From contig CATOSU010000016.1 of NCBI GenBank assembly GCA_951812615.1, positions 1 through 51,381 of the forward strand: a stretch of DNA of 51,381 bases. The letters are read 5' to 3'. The notes under the pieces were generated by a model that was given only the letters and a program-made list of their open reading frames with translations, made no database searches and was not told the DNA's origin. The position numbers were made by a program, and so were the translations under genes. Below are positions 15,298 to 25,015 of the stretch, one piece after another (the first letter of the stretch is position 1; each line of letters begins with the position of its first letter). This stretch comes from an uncultured Paracoccaceae bacterium (GTDB lineage: Bacteria; Pseudomonadota; Alphaproteobacteria; Rhodobacterales; Rhodobacteraceae).

Positions 15298-16157
15298 GCG
15301 GCGGAGGCGGCCCAGTCCCAGTACATTTCGCGCGCGCGGCGGGTCACAGGGCCCATTTGGTACTGGGTGTCTTCGAAGGCTGTCACCGGCGTGACCTTGG
15401 CCATGTTGCCGGACATGAAAACTTCGTCGGCGTCATGGAAATCGTCGAAGGTGAGGACGGTTTCGTGCACGGTCATGCCGTCGGCCCTGAGGTTGGTGAT
15501 ATGGCGGGCGCGGGTGATGCCGGCCAGAAACGTGCCGTTCGGGATCGGCGTGAAGACTTCTCCATCGCGGACCATGAAGATGTTCGCGGTGGCGGTTTCG
15601 GCGACATTGCCCATGGCGTCGGCGACCAGCGCGTTGGCGAAACCCTTGGCATGGGCCTCTTGCAGCATGCGGGCGTTGTTAGGATAGAGACAGCCGGCCT
15701 TGGCATTGACCACCGCGTCCTCGAGCACCGGGCGGCGGAAGCGGGTGCGGGTCAGCGTGGCCGAGGCGGTTTCGGGGGGCATCGGGATCTCTTCGAGGCA
15801 GATGGCGAAACCGGTCGAATTGGCATTGGGGATGATCGCGGTCCGGTCACCGTCGATGCCCCAGTACATCGGGCGGATATAGATCGCTTCGGACCCGCCA
15901 TATTGCCGGAGCCCGTCGAGAATGATGGCGACCATGTCATCGGTGCTGACGGTGGGCGTGACCATCAGCGCCTCGGCCGAACGGTTGACGCGCGCGCAGT
16001 GTTTGTCGAGATCCGGCGACAGCCCGTTGACCCAGCGGGCGCCGTCGAACACGCCGGAGCCCAGCCAGGCGCCGTGATCGGCGGCGCTCATGATCGGTAC
16101 ATCGCTGTCGTGCCAGCTGCCGTTGAAATAGGTGCGGATGTTCTTGCCGGTTGCCAT
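15294..16157 (-). CDS. ilvE: Class IV PLP aminotransferase, branched-chain amino-acid type
   Basis: The 287-residue product has the fold-type IV pattern: a catalytic Lys in VVNAKAGCLYPNNARML, the phosphate/pyridine-binding ATANIFMVRDGEVFTP, and FLAGITRARHITNLRADG. These fit branched-chain aminotransferase (Ile/Val/Leu with 2-oxoglutarate), although D-amino-acid or ADC lyase-like activities cannot be excluded by sequence reading. It is followed by a coupled GNAT gene. Upstream lies a GC-rich 200-bp intergenic region with a conserved-looking repeat. Confidence 0.82.
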   Translation of the reverse strand: MATGKNIRTYFNGSWHDSDVPIMSAADHGAWLGSGVFDGARWVNGLSPDLDKHCARVNRSAEALMVTPTVSTDDMVAIILDGLRQYGGSEAIYIRPMYWGIDGDRTAIIPNANSTGFAICLEEIPMPPETASATLTRTRFRRPVLEDAVVNAKAGCLYPNNARMLQEAHAKGFANALVADAMGNVAETATANIFMVRDGEVFTPIPNGTFLAGITRARHITNLRADGMTVHETVLTFDDFHDADEVFMSGNMAKVTPVTAFEDTQYQMGPVTRRAREMYWDWAASAA

Positions 16158-16300
16158 GATGCCCTCCGTGATCCCGGCAAACCCTATGAGAGCCGCGCGG
16201 GGAGGTCCAGTGGCGTTGCTTCGCCGCGGTCCGGGTGGTGGGAGGCCGGGACGACGCTCGGGCTGGCGCCCGTCGCCCCGCCCGCCCGCCCGCAGGTTCC

Positions 16301-16361
16301 GGGGGCGCTGCCCCCGCCGCGCGGGCGCGCGTTCCCCCGGAGTATTTGGACAAAGATGAAG
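16301..16361. repeat. Intergenic repeat: GC hairpin plus GTATTTG...TGAAG element (copy 1)
   Basis: GGGGGC-GCT-GCCCCC at 16301-16315 forms a perfect hairpin. At 16342-16361 the 20-mer GTATTTGGACAAAGATGAAG matches 16 of 20 positions of a second copy at 36896-36915, and both are preceded by a CCGG/G-run. Copy 1 lies between the ggt stop and the ilvE start, in the opposite orientation to their transcription. I recall similar intergenic sequences from Rhodobacteraceae genomes, but have not checked this here. Confidence 0.6.
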
Positions 16362-16376
16362 ACGGAAGCCGCCGGT

Positions 16377-18167
16377 CTAGCGGCCGACGGCATAGGCCTG
16401 CATCAGGCGGGGGGTTGCGGCGGCACGCAGCAGGCCGTCGGGGTTTCGGGCGGCGGCGGTGAGCCGGCCCACGGTCCAGGGATCGGCGATCTCGACCCGG
16501 TGGCCGCGGGCGCGCAGGTCATCGATCGTGTCAGCGCCGAAGCTGTGTTCGATCATCAGGTGGCCGGGCTGGGTGTCGTGCGGGTAGAAGGAGGACTGGT
16601 TGTGGCCGGTGTAAAACAGCGGGGCATCGATGGCAGCCTGCAGGTTGGGTTCGCCATGCACCAGACGCAGGAGCAGGATCAGCTGCCACTGGTCCTGCTG
16701 GTCGCCGCCCGGGGTTCCGAAGGCATAGCCGGTGCCGTCCGGCCCCTGCGCCATTGATGGCGACAGGGTGGTGCGCGGGCGGCGTCCGGGGGCGAGCGAG
16801 GTCGGCAGACCGTCGTCGAGCCAGAACATCTGGGCCCGGGAGTTGAGCGGCATGCCGAGGCCGGGGATGACCGGCGAGGATTGCAGCCAGCCGCCGGAGG
16901 GGGTGGCGGACACCATGTTGCCCTCGGCATCGATCACGTCGAGATGCACGGTGTCGCCGCGGCGGTCGCGCAGATGCGCCATGGTGGGTTCGCCGGCGCC
17001 GATGCCCTGCGCCCCGGACAGGTGGCGGGCGGCCCGTTCGATTGCGGCCCGGGCCAGTTTTTCGTGCCCGGCAATGGTGCCGGGGCGCTGTTCGGTCGAG
17101 GCGGTGTCCGACAGGAGCGCCCGCCGTTCGGCGGCGTAGGGTTTGGACAGGAGCAGGTCGGCGGGGATGTCGGACGCGGCCGGGTCGCCGTAATAGGCTT
17201 CGCGGTCGGCGAAGCTGAGCTTCATGGTTTCGGTCACCAGATGCACGAATTCGGGGCTGCTTGGGTCGTGCCCGGCAAGGTCGGTATGTTCCAGCAGGTT
17301 GAGGGATTGCAGCAGGGACGGCCCCTGACCCCAGACATCGGTTTTCCACACGGTCCAGCCGTGATGCGTGGTGTGGCGCGGGGGTTCGTAATGCGCCGCG
17401 TACCCGGCCAGATCGGCGCCGGTCAGGACGCCCCGGCGGTGTTGTCCGGTGGAATCGGCCACTGCCGCGTCGCGCAGGTAGCTGTCGATGGCCTCGGCAA
17501 CGAAGCCCTGGTAGAAAGCCCGGCGCGCGGCGTCGATGCGGGCCGCGCGCCCGCGGGTTTCCCCGGTTTCGCGCAGGAGCCGGGTCCAGGTGCGGGCCAG
17601 GTCGGGATTGCGGATCAGGATGCCGGGTGCCGGTGCGTGGCCGTCCGGCATCCATGTGGCGGCGGAGCTGGGCCATTCGTCGGCGAAGAACCCGGCCAGT
17701 CCGGCGATGGTCCGGCTGACGCCGGGCAGGGCCGGGTGGCCGTTTTCGGCATAGTAAATCGCCGGTTCCAGCACGTCCTGCAGGGACAGGCGGCCATGGT
17801 CGCGCAGCATCAGCATCCAGGCGTCGAAGGCCCCCGGGATCACCGTGGCCAGCAGGCCGGATCCGGGCACGAGGTCGAGGCCCTCGGCGCGGTAATGGGC
17901 GATGGTTGCACCGGCCGGTGCCGGGCCCTGTCCGCAGATCACGGTGGGCTGATCGGCGCCGGCGGGGCGGATCAGCGCCGGCAGGTCGCCAAGGGGGCCG
18001 TTCAGGTGCGGTTCCACCACCTGCAGGGTGAAGCCGGTCGCAACCGCGGCATCAAACGCGTTGCCGCCGCGTTCCAGCATGGACATGCCGACCGCGGAGG
18101 CGATCCAGTGGGTGCTGGCAACCACGCCGAAGGTGCCGGCGATTTCGGGGCGGGTGGTGAATTGCAT
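16377..18167 (-). CDS. ggt: Gamma-glutamyltransferase family protein
   Basis: The 596-residue protein follows the GGT (Ntn-hydrolase) pattern: GVVASTHWIASAVGMSMLERGGNAFDAAVATGFTLQVVEPH at the start, and the autoprocessing/catalytic Thr in RRGDTVHLDVIDAEGNMVSATPSGGW, then LAPGRRPRTTLSPSM and FGTPGGDQQ. The enzyme would cleave itself before that Thr to give large and small subunits. No signal peptide is evident, unlike periplasmic E. coli Ggt. It lies 18 bp downstream of tamB, so it may be cotranscribed with tamAB. Substrates could be glutathione or other gamma-glutamyl amides. Confidence 0.88.
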   Translation of the reverse strand: MQFTTRPEIAGTFGVVASTHWIASAVGMSMLERGGNAFDAAVATGFTLQVVEPHLNGPLGDLPALIRPAGADQPTVICGQGPAPAGATIAHYRAEGLDLVPGSGLLATVIPGAFDAWMLMLRDHGRLSLQDVLEPAIYYAENGHPALPGVSRTIAGLAGFFADEWPSSAATWMPDGHAPAPGILIRNPDLARTWTRLLRETGETRGRAARIDAARRAFYQGFVAEAIDSYLRDAAVADSTGQHRRGVLTGADLAGYAAHYEPPRHTTHHGWTVWKTDVWGQGPSLLQSLNLLEHTDLAGHDPSSPEFVHLVTETMKLSFADREAYYGDPAASDIPADLLLSKPYAAERRALLSDTASTEQRPGTIAGHEKLARAAIERAARHLSGAQGIGAGEPTMAHLRDRRGDTVHLDVIDAEGNMVSATPSGGWLQSSPVIPGLGMPLNSRAQMFWLDDGLPTSLAPGRRPRTTLSPSMAQGPDGTGYAFGTPGGDQQDQWQLILLLRLVHGEPNLQAAIDAPLFYTGHNQSSFYPHDTQPGHLMIEHSFGADTIDDLRARGHRVEIADPWTVGRLTAAARNPDGLLRAAATPRLMQAYAVGR

Positions 18168-18185
18168 GCGGTGTTCCGGTCCGGT

Positions 18186-21100
18186 TCAGTAGTCGCGGTC
18201 GAAGAAGATGCCGATCCCGCTTTCGCTGGAATTGTCGACGGTGCCCTTGAGCGTGAGGTTGTCGGTGACATCGAGGTTGATGTTCAGCTCTGTGTCGCCA
18301 TCCGCGTTCACGGCGACATCGGTGTAGACCTGATCGGACAGGTAGCCGCCCAGTTCGAGCGAGGGCAGGCCGCCGGAATCGTTTGCAACACTGACGCTGT
18401 CGGCACCGGTCGCCTCGCGCCCGGTGGTACCGACGAAGTCTCCGCCGCCGCGCAGCGCGATCAGGCCGGCGGCAATCTGGGCGATTTTGAAAGGGGACAG
18501 TTCTGAATACTCGTTGCCGAAGATCAGCAGCGCCAGCGCCTCGTCCTCGGGCAGTTCGGGATCGGAGGTGATGGTGACGGTGAGATCGTCCAGTTCACCG
18601 GCCATTTCCAGCGTGGCGCTGCCCGAGTTGGTCGAGGAGGTGGCGGCAAATTCGAGGAACGGTTTCAGCGAGCCCTGCAGCGAAATCAGCCCTTTGCTGA
18701 GTTCAAGCCGGCGTCCGAACAGGCCCATTATGCCGCGGATCAGCTCGATTTGACCGGACGGGGCGATATTTGCGGTGGTGCCACGGATCAGGATTTCGCC
18801 GCCCAGCTCGGCGTCCAGCCCGCGGCCGCGGACGAAGATCTTGCGCGGGGCCGAGATCAGCACGTCCAGGCCGATGGCCGAGCTGCGACCCGACGACCGC
18901 CCGGTTTTGATCAGGCCGGCCCGGTCGCGGGTCACGCGGACCGCGCCGGGTTCGGAGACATGGGCCAGCGGCGGGATCGGCGCGGCGGCGCTGCTGCCGC
19001 TGATGTTGCCGATGTTGATGCTGGTTTCACCGATGTCGATGCGGCCGGCGATATTGGCATTCCCGGCCAGCGGGCCGGAAACGGTAAGCTGGCCGGAGAC
19101 GGGCGCGCGGTAAATGACCTCGTCGGTGAGGATGAGTTGGTTGAGGGCGATCGCGATGTTGCCATCGAAGGGCGGTGCCAGCCGGACCGGGCCGCTGACC
19201 GTGAAGCCGCCGCCGGTATGCAGGTTGCCGTTCATGCTGACATTGGCCCGGCCTTCGGTGAGCGAAATGGTGCCGCCGGCATTGCGGATCGAGTTCTGGA
19301 TCTGCGGTATGGCGACCGAAGTGTTGGCAACGGTCACCGTACCGGTGAGGTTTTCCAGCGCCGGTTTGCCGCGCAGGGCCATGTCGAACCGGCCATTGCC
19401 CCGGACCGAGATCGACGAAACGAAAGCGTTTGCAGCGGCAAGCTGAACGCTGCCTTTGGCGGTGGCGTCCATGCTGCCGGTGGTTTCGTCGAAAAGCCCG
19501 GTGACCTGTGCGACGATGTCGGCCGGGCCGTTGGCCTCGGCGTTGAGATCCCACCGGCCGTTTTCGCGCCGCGCCTTTCCGCGGGCAGAGAGCGAGCCGG
19601 GGAATTGCGGCATGAAGCGTTCCAGCTTGTTCATCTGCGCGTCGAACAGAATTTCCGTGGCCGCGTCGGGCACGTGGCTGGCGTTTGCGGTCAGATAGCT
19701 GTCATTGGGGGCGTCGACCTGCAGGCGGGCCTTGTAGCGGCCATCGTCGTGGGTCACGCCGGCGTCGATATCTACCTGCCCCGGGAAGCCGGGCACGATC
19801 ATGGCCAGATCGGTCAGCGTTGCCTGTGCGGTGATGTCGGGTACCGTTGGCGACACAAATCCGCTGGCGCGGGCCTGCAGTGCAGGGCCCGACAGAAGCA
19901 GACTGCGCAGGTCGATCCCGTCGGCCCGGGTGCCGGCATCGGCGCGCAGGCGGTAATCGCCGGCCAGCAAGGCATCGGCCTGCGGAATGCCGGTTGTCAG
20001 ATCCTGCAGCAGGGCGGTCAGCACCGCGTCGAAGCTGCGTGGCCGCAGCGCGCCGGTTCCCCGGATCGTGGCCGATGCGCTGCCGGTCAGCGGGCGCTGG
20101 GCAAGGCCCGAGAAGCGGGCGAGATCGGTCAGCTTCAGGTCTGCCTCGGCCGTCAGGTCCTGTTCGCCGCTCAGTTGGGCGATCTGAAGATCGGCCAGCG
20201 CCTCGATGTCCTGACCCCGCAGGGTGATCTCCGACAGCGAAAACGTGTCGTCGCCCGGCAGGTCAAAACGGCTTTCAAACGCGAGCGAGGATCCGATGGC
20301 AGAGTGCAGGGCCGGATCGGTCAGGGTAAGCCCCTGCAGACCGGCACGCAGGTGACCGGAGGCGGTGAGGGTTTGGGACGGGTCGATTGCGCCGCTGCCG
20401 CGCAGGGTCAGCCGGCTGAGGCTGGCCTGCGGATGTGACAGGCCGTTGACGAGGGCGGAAAGTGACCATTTGTCGGCGGCGACGCCATCCAGCGACGCGG
20501 CAATTGTCGCCTGTCGCAGGGTGACGGGTGCGCCGGGCACCGGCAGGCGGACGTCGCGGGCGCCGCTGGCGGGCGAAAGTTCGCCATCGAAGTCGGCACG
20601 CAGGGGTTTGCCATCCGCGCTGAGTGCCGCCGCGCCGTGCAGCGACAGCGATCCGGTATCGACCGACAGGCGGGTCAGGTCGATGCGACCGTCCTGATGC
20701 CGCAGACCGGCGAGGTCAATCTCGGAGTTCGTCCCGAAGAAGTCGCGGAACTGCTGTTGCAGGAGCGGGGTGGCGTCCCCGGTCAGTGTGGCGTGGATCG
20801 CCGTGGCCGGGTCCGGTTCGGACTGCTCCTGTATCGTCACGTTGCCTTTCAGGCGCGGGATGCCCGCGGTGGCGAGGGAAATGTCGGCCCTGAAATCGGT
20901 CAGCGCACCGTCGCCCCGCGCGGTCAAGGCCAGCGCGGGCCGGTCGGGGATGTTCAGCAACTGGCTAATCGGGCCGCCTGCCGGTTCCGTCACCGCGACA
21001 TCAAAGGTCAGCGGATCGCCGGGGTCCATCGGTACGGCCGCGTCGATGGTTGCCGTTGCCCCGCCCGGTGCGTTGACATCGAGATCGGTGGCCCATGTGC

Positions 21101-23000
21101 GCCGTCGCTGGTTCGCTGTTCCGGTCAGCGTGACCGGCCCGGACAGGTCCGGCAGGATGCGGCCGAGATCGTCGAGGGAGGCGGAAATCGTCAGATCGGA
21201 CCGGCCGGTGCGCACCGCACCGCTGGCGTTGAGGTTCAGCGCCGTGCCGTCAAGGGTAAGATCGTGGATGCCCAGCCCGTCAGGGCCGCGTTCGGCATCG
21301 AGATGCAGCAGGGTCTGGCCGGTGATCAGCGGGTCAAGCCGGTCCTGACCTGTTCGGAGGTTCTGACCGGTGCCGTCCAGCACAAATGCAAAGGTCCCGC
21401 CCAGAGGGGCGCCACGTCCGGTCAGTGTTGCCGACAGCGATCCGCCAACCGGCTGCCCGGCCAGCGTGTCGAAGCGGGTCAGGTCGCTGAGTTCCGCCGT
21501 GGCCGCGCCATCGATCTGAAACCCGGTGCGCAGGCCGGAAATGGCGGCGTCGATGGTTGCGCGGTAGTCGGTTCCCGACAGCTCGAACCCGGTCAGGGTC
21601 AGCCTTTCGCGGCTGCTGAGAGAGAACCCGCCGGCCAGTGTCAGGCGGTCGCCGATGCCTTTGCGCAGCCCGGCGTCCGCAAAGCCAAGCTGGTGCAGGG
21701 CGGCGTTCAGGGTTCCGGTCAGCGGAATGGCCTGGCCGGGGACGAAACGGCCGTTCGCGGAAATCTCGGCGGTCCCCAGTGACAGGTCCGGTTGGGAAAA
21801 CCCGCTGAGCCGGGCGCCGAGGGTCCAGTCCGGGCTTTGGTCAGCGTCGAAACCGGCGGTTGCGGTCAGGCGGCGCAGGCGGGTTGCGGCACCGCTGACC
21901 GGCAGCAGCACATCTGAATCGTCAGGATGCGCCAGCGCGAGATCGACATTCAGCCGCGCCGGCAGACCGTCCGGCCGCAGGGCGAAATCGCCGGTCAGGG
22001 ACACAGCATCCGCCGCGACGTTCAGTTCGGAAACGTCGATCCGGCCATCTGCTTCGCGCCGGCCAGCGACCTGCAGTCGCGTCTGAACACCGAAAAAGGA
22101 CCGGTATTCGGCGGCGAGCAACGGGCGCAGGTCGCCATCCAGCCGGGCCGCAAAGGCGATTGCCTGCTCGTCTGCCTCGCCTTCGCCGGTCAGTTCGACA
22201 CGGCCGCGTACACGCTCGATCTGATCGGTGGCCAGCTTGATGTCAGCGGCGAAATCCGTCACCGGCCCGTCACCCTGCGCTGTCAGGATCACCGGCGGTG
22301 CGCCGGGCAGCTTCAGGACCTTGGAAAGCAGGCCGCCGGCGGCCTCTTCCATGCGCAGGTCCAGCGTGATCTGCTGTGTTTCATTGGCGAAGCCGGCAGT
22401 CAGGGCGATGGTGTCACCGGGCCTGTCGAGACGGTCGATTGCCAGCTTGGTGTCGAGCGCGCCATCCGCCAGCGTCAGCCGGCCATCGACCTCGAGCGTT
22501 GCCGCAAGGCCGACCACGTCCTGTCCAAGCTCGATGTGGTTCACGGCCAGTTGCCCGATTTCGATGGCGACCGGCAGTTCCGGCATGCTGAACGGCTGGG
22601 CCTCGGGGGCGGGCAGGTCGGCATCCGCGGATGGCAGCGGTTTGCGCAGCAGGTCGATCCGTTCGGCGGTTAGTTCGTTGACGGAAAACCGCCCGCGGAC
22701 CAGTGCAAGCCGGTTCCAGTCCAGAACCGCCCCGCTGAGCCGGAGCCAGACGCCGTCGGTGTCGGACACCTCGATCTGTTCGATGGTGGCGCGGGAGGAC
22801 AGCGCGCCTTCGAGCCCGGTCACGGAAATCGTCCGGCTTTCGTTGGATAGCGTGTTTTCGAGCAGACGCACCAGAGGGCCGCCGGCCTCCTCCTCGGTGT
22901 CCTGGGCCGCGACCGGGGCCGCGACGCCCAGAAGCAGCAGAATTGCGAATTTGCGCAGCCGTCTCAAAACGCTTGTCCAATACCGAAATAGAGCTGCCAC
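18186..23000 (-). CDS. tamB: Translocation and assembly module inner-membrane protein TamB
   Basis: A very large (about 1,600 residues) leftward gene directly after tamA. The N-terminus has a single hydrophobic anchor (FAILLLLGVAAPVAA), the body is a long repetitive beta-rich region typical of AsmA/TamB bridge proteins, and the C-terminal 350 residues are the DUF490/TamB domain ending GIFFDRDY. TamB spans the periplasm and works with TamA in outer-membrane protein and lipid handling. The start shown is a GTG at 23000; a TTG at 22967 that overlaps the tamA stop (TTGA) is an equally good candidate and would place the anchor nearer the N-terminus. Confidence 0.92.
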   Translation of the reverse strand: MAALFRYWTSVLRRLRKFAILLLLGVAAPVAAQDTEEEAGGPLVRLLENTLSNESRTISVTGLEGALSSRATIEQIEVSDTDGVWLRLSGAVLDWNRLALVRGRFSVNELTAERIDLLRKPLPSADADLPAPEAQPFSMPELPVAIEIGQLAVNHIELGQDVVGLAATLEVDGRLTLADGALDTKLAIDRLDRPGDTIALTAGFANETQQITLDLRMEEAAGGLLSKVLKLPGAPPVILTAQGDGPVTDFAADIKLATDQIERVRGRVELTGEGEADEQAIAFAARLDGDLRPLLAAEYRSFFGVQTRLQVAGRREADGRIDVSELNVAADAVSLTGDFALRPDGLPARLNVDLALAHPDDSDVLLPVSGAATRLRRLTATAGFDADQSPDWTLGARLSGFSQPDLSLGTAEISANGRFVPGQAIPLTGTLNAALHQLGFADAGLRKGIGDRLTLAGGFSLSSRERLTLTGFELSGTDYRATIDAAISGLRTGFQIDGAATAELSDLTRFDTLAGQPVGGSLSATLTGRGAPLGGTFAFVLDGTGQNLRTGQDRLDPLITGQTLLHLDAERGPDGLGIHDLTLDGTALNLNASGAVRTGRSDLTISASLDDLGRILPDLSGPVTLTGTANQRRRTWATDLDVNAPGGATATIDAAVPMDPGDPLTFDVAVTEPAGGPISQLLNIPDRPALALTARGDGALTDFRADISLATAGIPRLKGNVTIQEQSEPDPATAIHATLTGDATPLLQQQFRDFFGTNSEIDLAGLRHQDGRIDLTRLSVDTGSLSLHGAAALSADGKPLRADFDGELSPASGARDVRLPVPGAPVTLRQATIAASLDGVAADKWSLSALVNGLSHPQASLSRLTLRGSGAIDPSQTLTASGHLRAGLQGLTLTDPALHSAIGSSLAFESRFDLPGDDTFSLSEITLRGQDIEALADLQIAQLSGEQDLTAEADLKLTDLARFSGLAQRPLTGSASATIRGTGALRPRSFDAVLTALLQDLTTGIPQADALLAGDYRLRADAGTRADGIDLRSLLLSGPALQARASGFVSPTVPDITAQATLTDLAMIVPGFPGQVDIDAGVTHDDGRYKARLQVDAPNDSYLTANASHVPDAATEILFDAQMNKLERFMPQFPGSLSARGKARRENGRWDLNAEANGPADIVAQVTGLFDETTGSMDATAKGSVQLAAANAFVSSISVRGNGRFDMALRGKPALENLTGTVTVANTSVAIPQIQNSIRNAGGTISLTEGRANVSMNGNLHTGGGFTVSGPVRLAPPFDGNIAIALNQLILTDEVIYRAPVSGQLTVSGPLAGNANIAGRIDIGETSINIGNISGSSAAAPIPPLAHVSEPGAVRVTRDRAGLIKTGRSSGRSSAIGLDVLISAPRKIFVRGRGLDAELGGEILIRGTTANIAPSGQIELIRGIMGLFGRRLELSKGLISLQGSLKPFLEFAATSSTNSGSATLEMAGELDDLTVTITSDPELPEDEALALLIFGNEYSELSPFKIAQIAAGLIALRGGGDFVGTTGREATGADSVSVANDSGGLPSLELGGYLSDQVYTDVAVNADGDTELNINLDVTDNLTLKGTVDNSSESGIGIFFDRDY

Positions 23001-24772
23001 CCGTCCGAAGTGGCACCGTCAACAGGATAGGCGACGTCCAGCCGTAATGCACCGATGCCGCCGACATCATACCGCACGCCCAGACCCGCGCCTGAGTGAA
23101 AGGGCGAGTTTTCGTCAACGAACTGTTCCGTGCCGACTGCCCCGTAGTCGAAGAATCCGACAAGAGAAAACGTGTCGGTGATCTGGGTGCGGATTTCCGC
23201 CGAAAGGCCAAGGAAAGAACGGCCGCCGGCCACGCCCGCGCCAATCGGGATACCGAGCGACTGGTATGGCTGGCCCCGAACCGTGCCCGATCCGCCGGAG
23301 TAGAACAGCAGGTCGGGCGAGATGTTCTGAATGCGTGCGCCGAATACCGTGCCGACCTGCAGCCGCCCGGCCAGAACCACCCGGTTGCTGGCGCCCAGCC
23401 CCCAGTATCCGCGCCCGTCAATCAGCGAATAGAACCCGGATTCGGTGCTCTTGAAGCCAGCAAACGGAATGGCGTCGACGTTCAGGTAAAAGCCATTGGT
23501 TGCGTTGGTGGCACTGTCGCGCTTGTCCCAGCGCAGGCGGGACGGGAGCGAGAAGAAGTAAAACTCCCGGTCGGACCCGAACACATCGTCGGAGACATTG
23601 TAATTCGCAGCAACGCCGGTTTCGAAATACAGGTCGTCAGAGATGACCCGGCGCCAGCCGATCCCGATCTGGGACCGGAAAAGCCGATAGTGGTCTTCGT
23701 CCCGCAATTCGATGTCGAGCAGATAGAACAGGTCGTTGTCGGCACCGAAAAAGGCCGGGCGGTCCAGCCGGAGAACCAGCCGGCCATCGATGTCGCTTGT
23801 GCCGCCGATATTGCGGACCCTGGAGTCGAAGGTCAGGCGTTCGGCGCCGCCGAACAGGTTGCGGTGGATCCATTTGAACGACACTTCGAGCCCCTGGGTC
23901 GAGGCAATCTCGGCCCCGAATTGCAGGCGGCGCGGCTTGGCATCGACGACGGCGATTTCATAGTCGAGGCTTTTGTCGGGGTTCGGGTTTTCGGCTTCGG
24001 ACAGGGAGACCGATGTGAACGCGCCGGTGCGACGCAGGCGGCTGGCGGATTTCCGGGCCCTGGCCGGGCTGAACTGTTCGCCGGTGGGGAAGCCGGCAAT
24101 CCGGTGGATGGCTTCGGGCCGGACCGAGGATTGTCCGGTCAGCGTTGCCTCGCCAAATGTCAGGAGCGGGCCGGGATCGACGCCGATCTGCGCGTCCAGC
24201 ACGGCGTCGGAATGGCGCGCCACGATTTTCTGCCGGGAGATTTTCGCCTTGGCATGGCCGGCGTCGCGCCAGCTGCTGATGGTGGCCTTGCTTGCGGACT
24301 GAAGAATGCCGGACGGCGCAGGTTCACCGGTGCGAAAGCCGTCCGGCAGATCCGTGTCCGGCGCAAGGGGGCCGATTTCGGCCTTGCCGAAGCGGAACAA
24401 CCGTCCCGGTTCCACGGTGATGTCCACGCGGCTGATGCGTGACGGTGTTTCCAGCGGGTTGATATTTGCTGCCTCGAGCCCGTCCACGCGGATGCTGATG
24501 ACAGGGCCGTAGTAGCCAGAATCGTAGAGGATGCTGATCAGGCCGCGATAGTCACTGCGGGCGGCGGCAAGGATTTCCTGCGGCGTGTCGAGCCCCCGGG
24601 CGCTGGCGGAAAGCGACAGCGAGCCGGCTTCCAGCCGCTCGACAACTTCCTTGGGCGTCCCGGGCGCGTTCAGCGTTGCCTCGAGCGCACCGAGTGCCCC
24701 GGGGGCAAGAATGCCGCACAGAAACAGGCAGATACTGCCGAAAAGGTGCCGGTGTGCAGTCGGGGTTGCCAC
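22964..24772 (-). CDS. tamA: Outer-membrane assembly factor TamA (Omp85 family)
   Basis: The 602-residue product has a signal peptide (LFGSICLFLCGILAPGALG), POTRA domains (about 35-290, with the typical GYYGPVISI and GEQFSPARARKSASRLRRTGAF elements), and a C-terminal 16-strand barrel of the Omp85/BamA type (RLTFDSRVRNIGGTSDIDGRL onward, SGGSGTVRGQPYQSLG, with VRGQPYQ as the conserved VRGF-like motif) ending in Phe. It forms the outer-membrane part of the TAM complex. The gene overlaps or abuts tamB, confirming an operon. Confidence 0.94.
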   Translation of the reverse strand: MATPTAHRHLFGSICLFLCGILAPGALGALEATLNAPGTPKEVVERLEAGSLSLSASARGLDTPQEILAAARSDYRGLISILYDSGYYGPVISIRVDGLEAANINPLETPSRISRVDITVEPGRLFRFGKAEIGPLAPDTDLPDGFRTGEPAPSGILQSASKATISSWRDAGHAKAKISRQKIVARHSDAVLDAQIGVDPGPLLTFGEATLTGQSSVRPEAIHRIAGFPTGEQFSPARARKSASRLRRTGAFTSVSLSEAENPNPDKSLDYEIAVVDAKPRRLQFGAEIASTQGLEVSFKWIHRNLFGGAERLTFDSRVRNIGGTSDIDGRLVLRLDRPAFFGADNDLFYLLDIELRDEDHYRLFRSQIGIGWRRVISDDLYFETGVAANYNVSDDVFGSDREFYFFSLPSRLRWDKRDSATNATNGFYLNVDAIPFAGFKSTESGFYSLIDGRGYWGLGASNRVVLAGRLQVGTVFGARIQNISPDLLFYSGGSGTVRGQPYQSLGIPIGAGVAGGRSFLGLSAEIRTQITDTFSLVGFFDYGAVGTEQFVDENSPFHSGAGLGVRYDVGGIGALRLDVAYPVDGATSDGWQLYFGIGQAF

Positions 24773-24860
24773 CGCGCGGACCCTCCATCAAAAAACTTGT
24801 TTGTCGAATTCCGCCATCAATTCCGGGCGACTCGTCAGGCAACTGGCGCCAAATTGACGC

Positions 24861-24877
24861 GATATGTTGCATATATC
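24861..24877. promoter_or_regulatory. 17-bp dyad in the tamA / 2OG-oxygenase divergent promoter region
   Basis: GATATGTTGCATATATC has GATAT at one end and ATATC at the other, with 12 of 17 positions symmetrical. It lies between the divergent tamA and oxygenase genes. No regulator is assigned, and A/T-rich dyads of this size can occur by chance. Confidence 0.3.
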
Positions 24878-25015
24878 AAGGGACCAATCCACCAGATGAG
24901 CGCATTCCGGCCCTAATTCGACCCTCCGGCGAATTCTGCCGGGCAAGGTGTCGCAATCAGCGAAGACGACACCGGGATCATCGGAAATCCTGCCGGTGCT
25001 GCACAGGAGTGTGAA

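Noticed and set aside
16881-18506. Rightward frame of 541 codons opposite ggt and the tamB end
   Set aside because: Antisense shadow spanning two real genes, with no domain.
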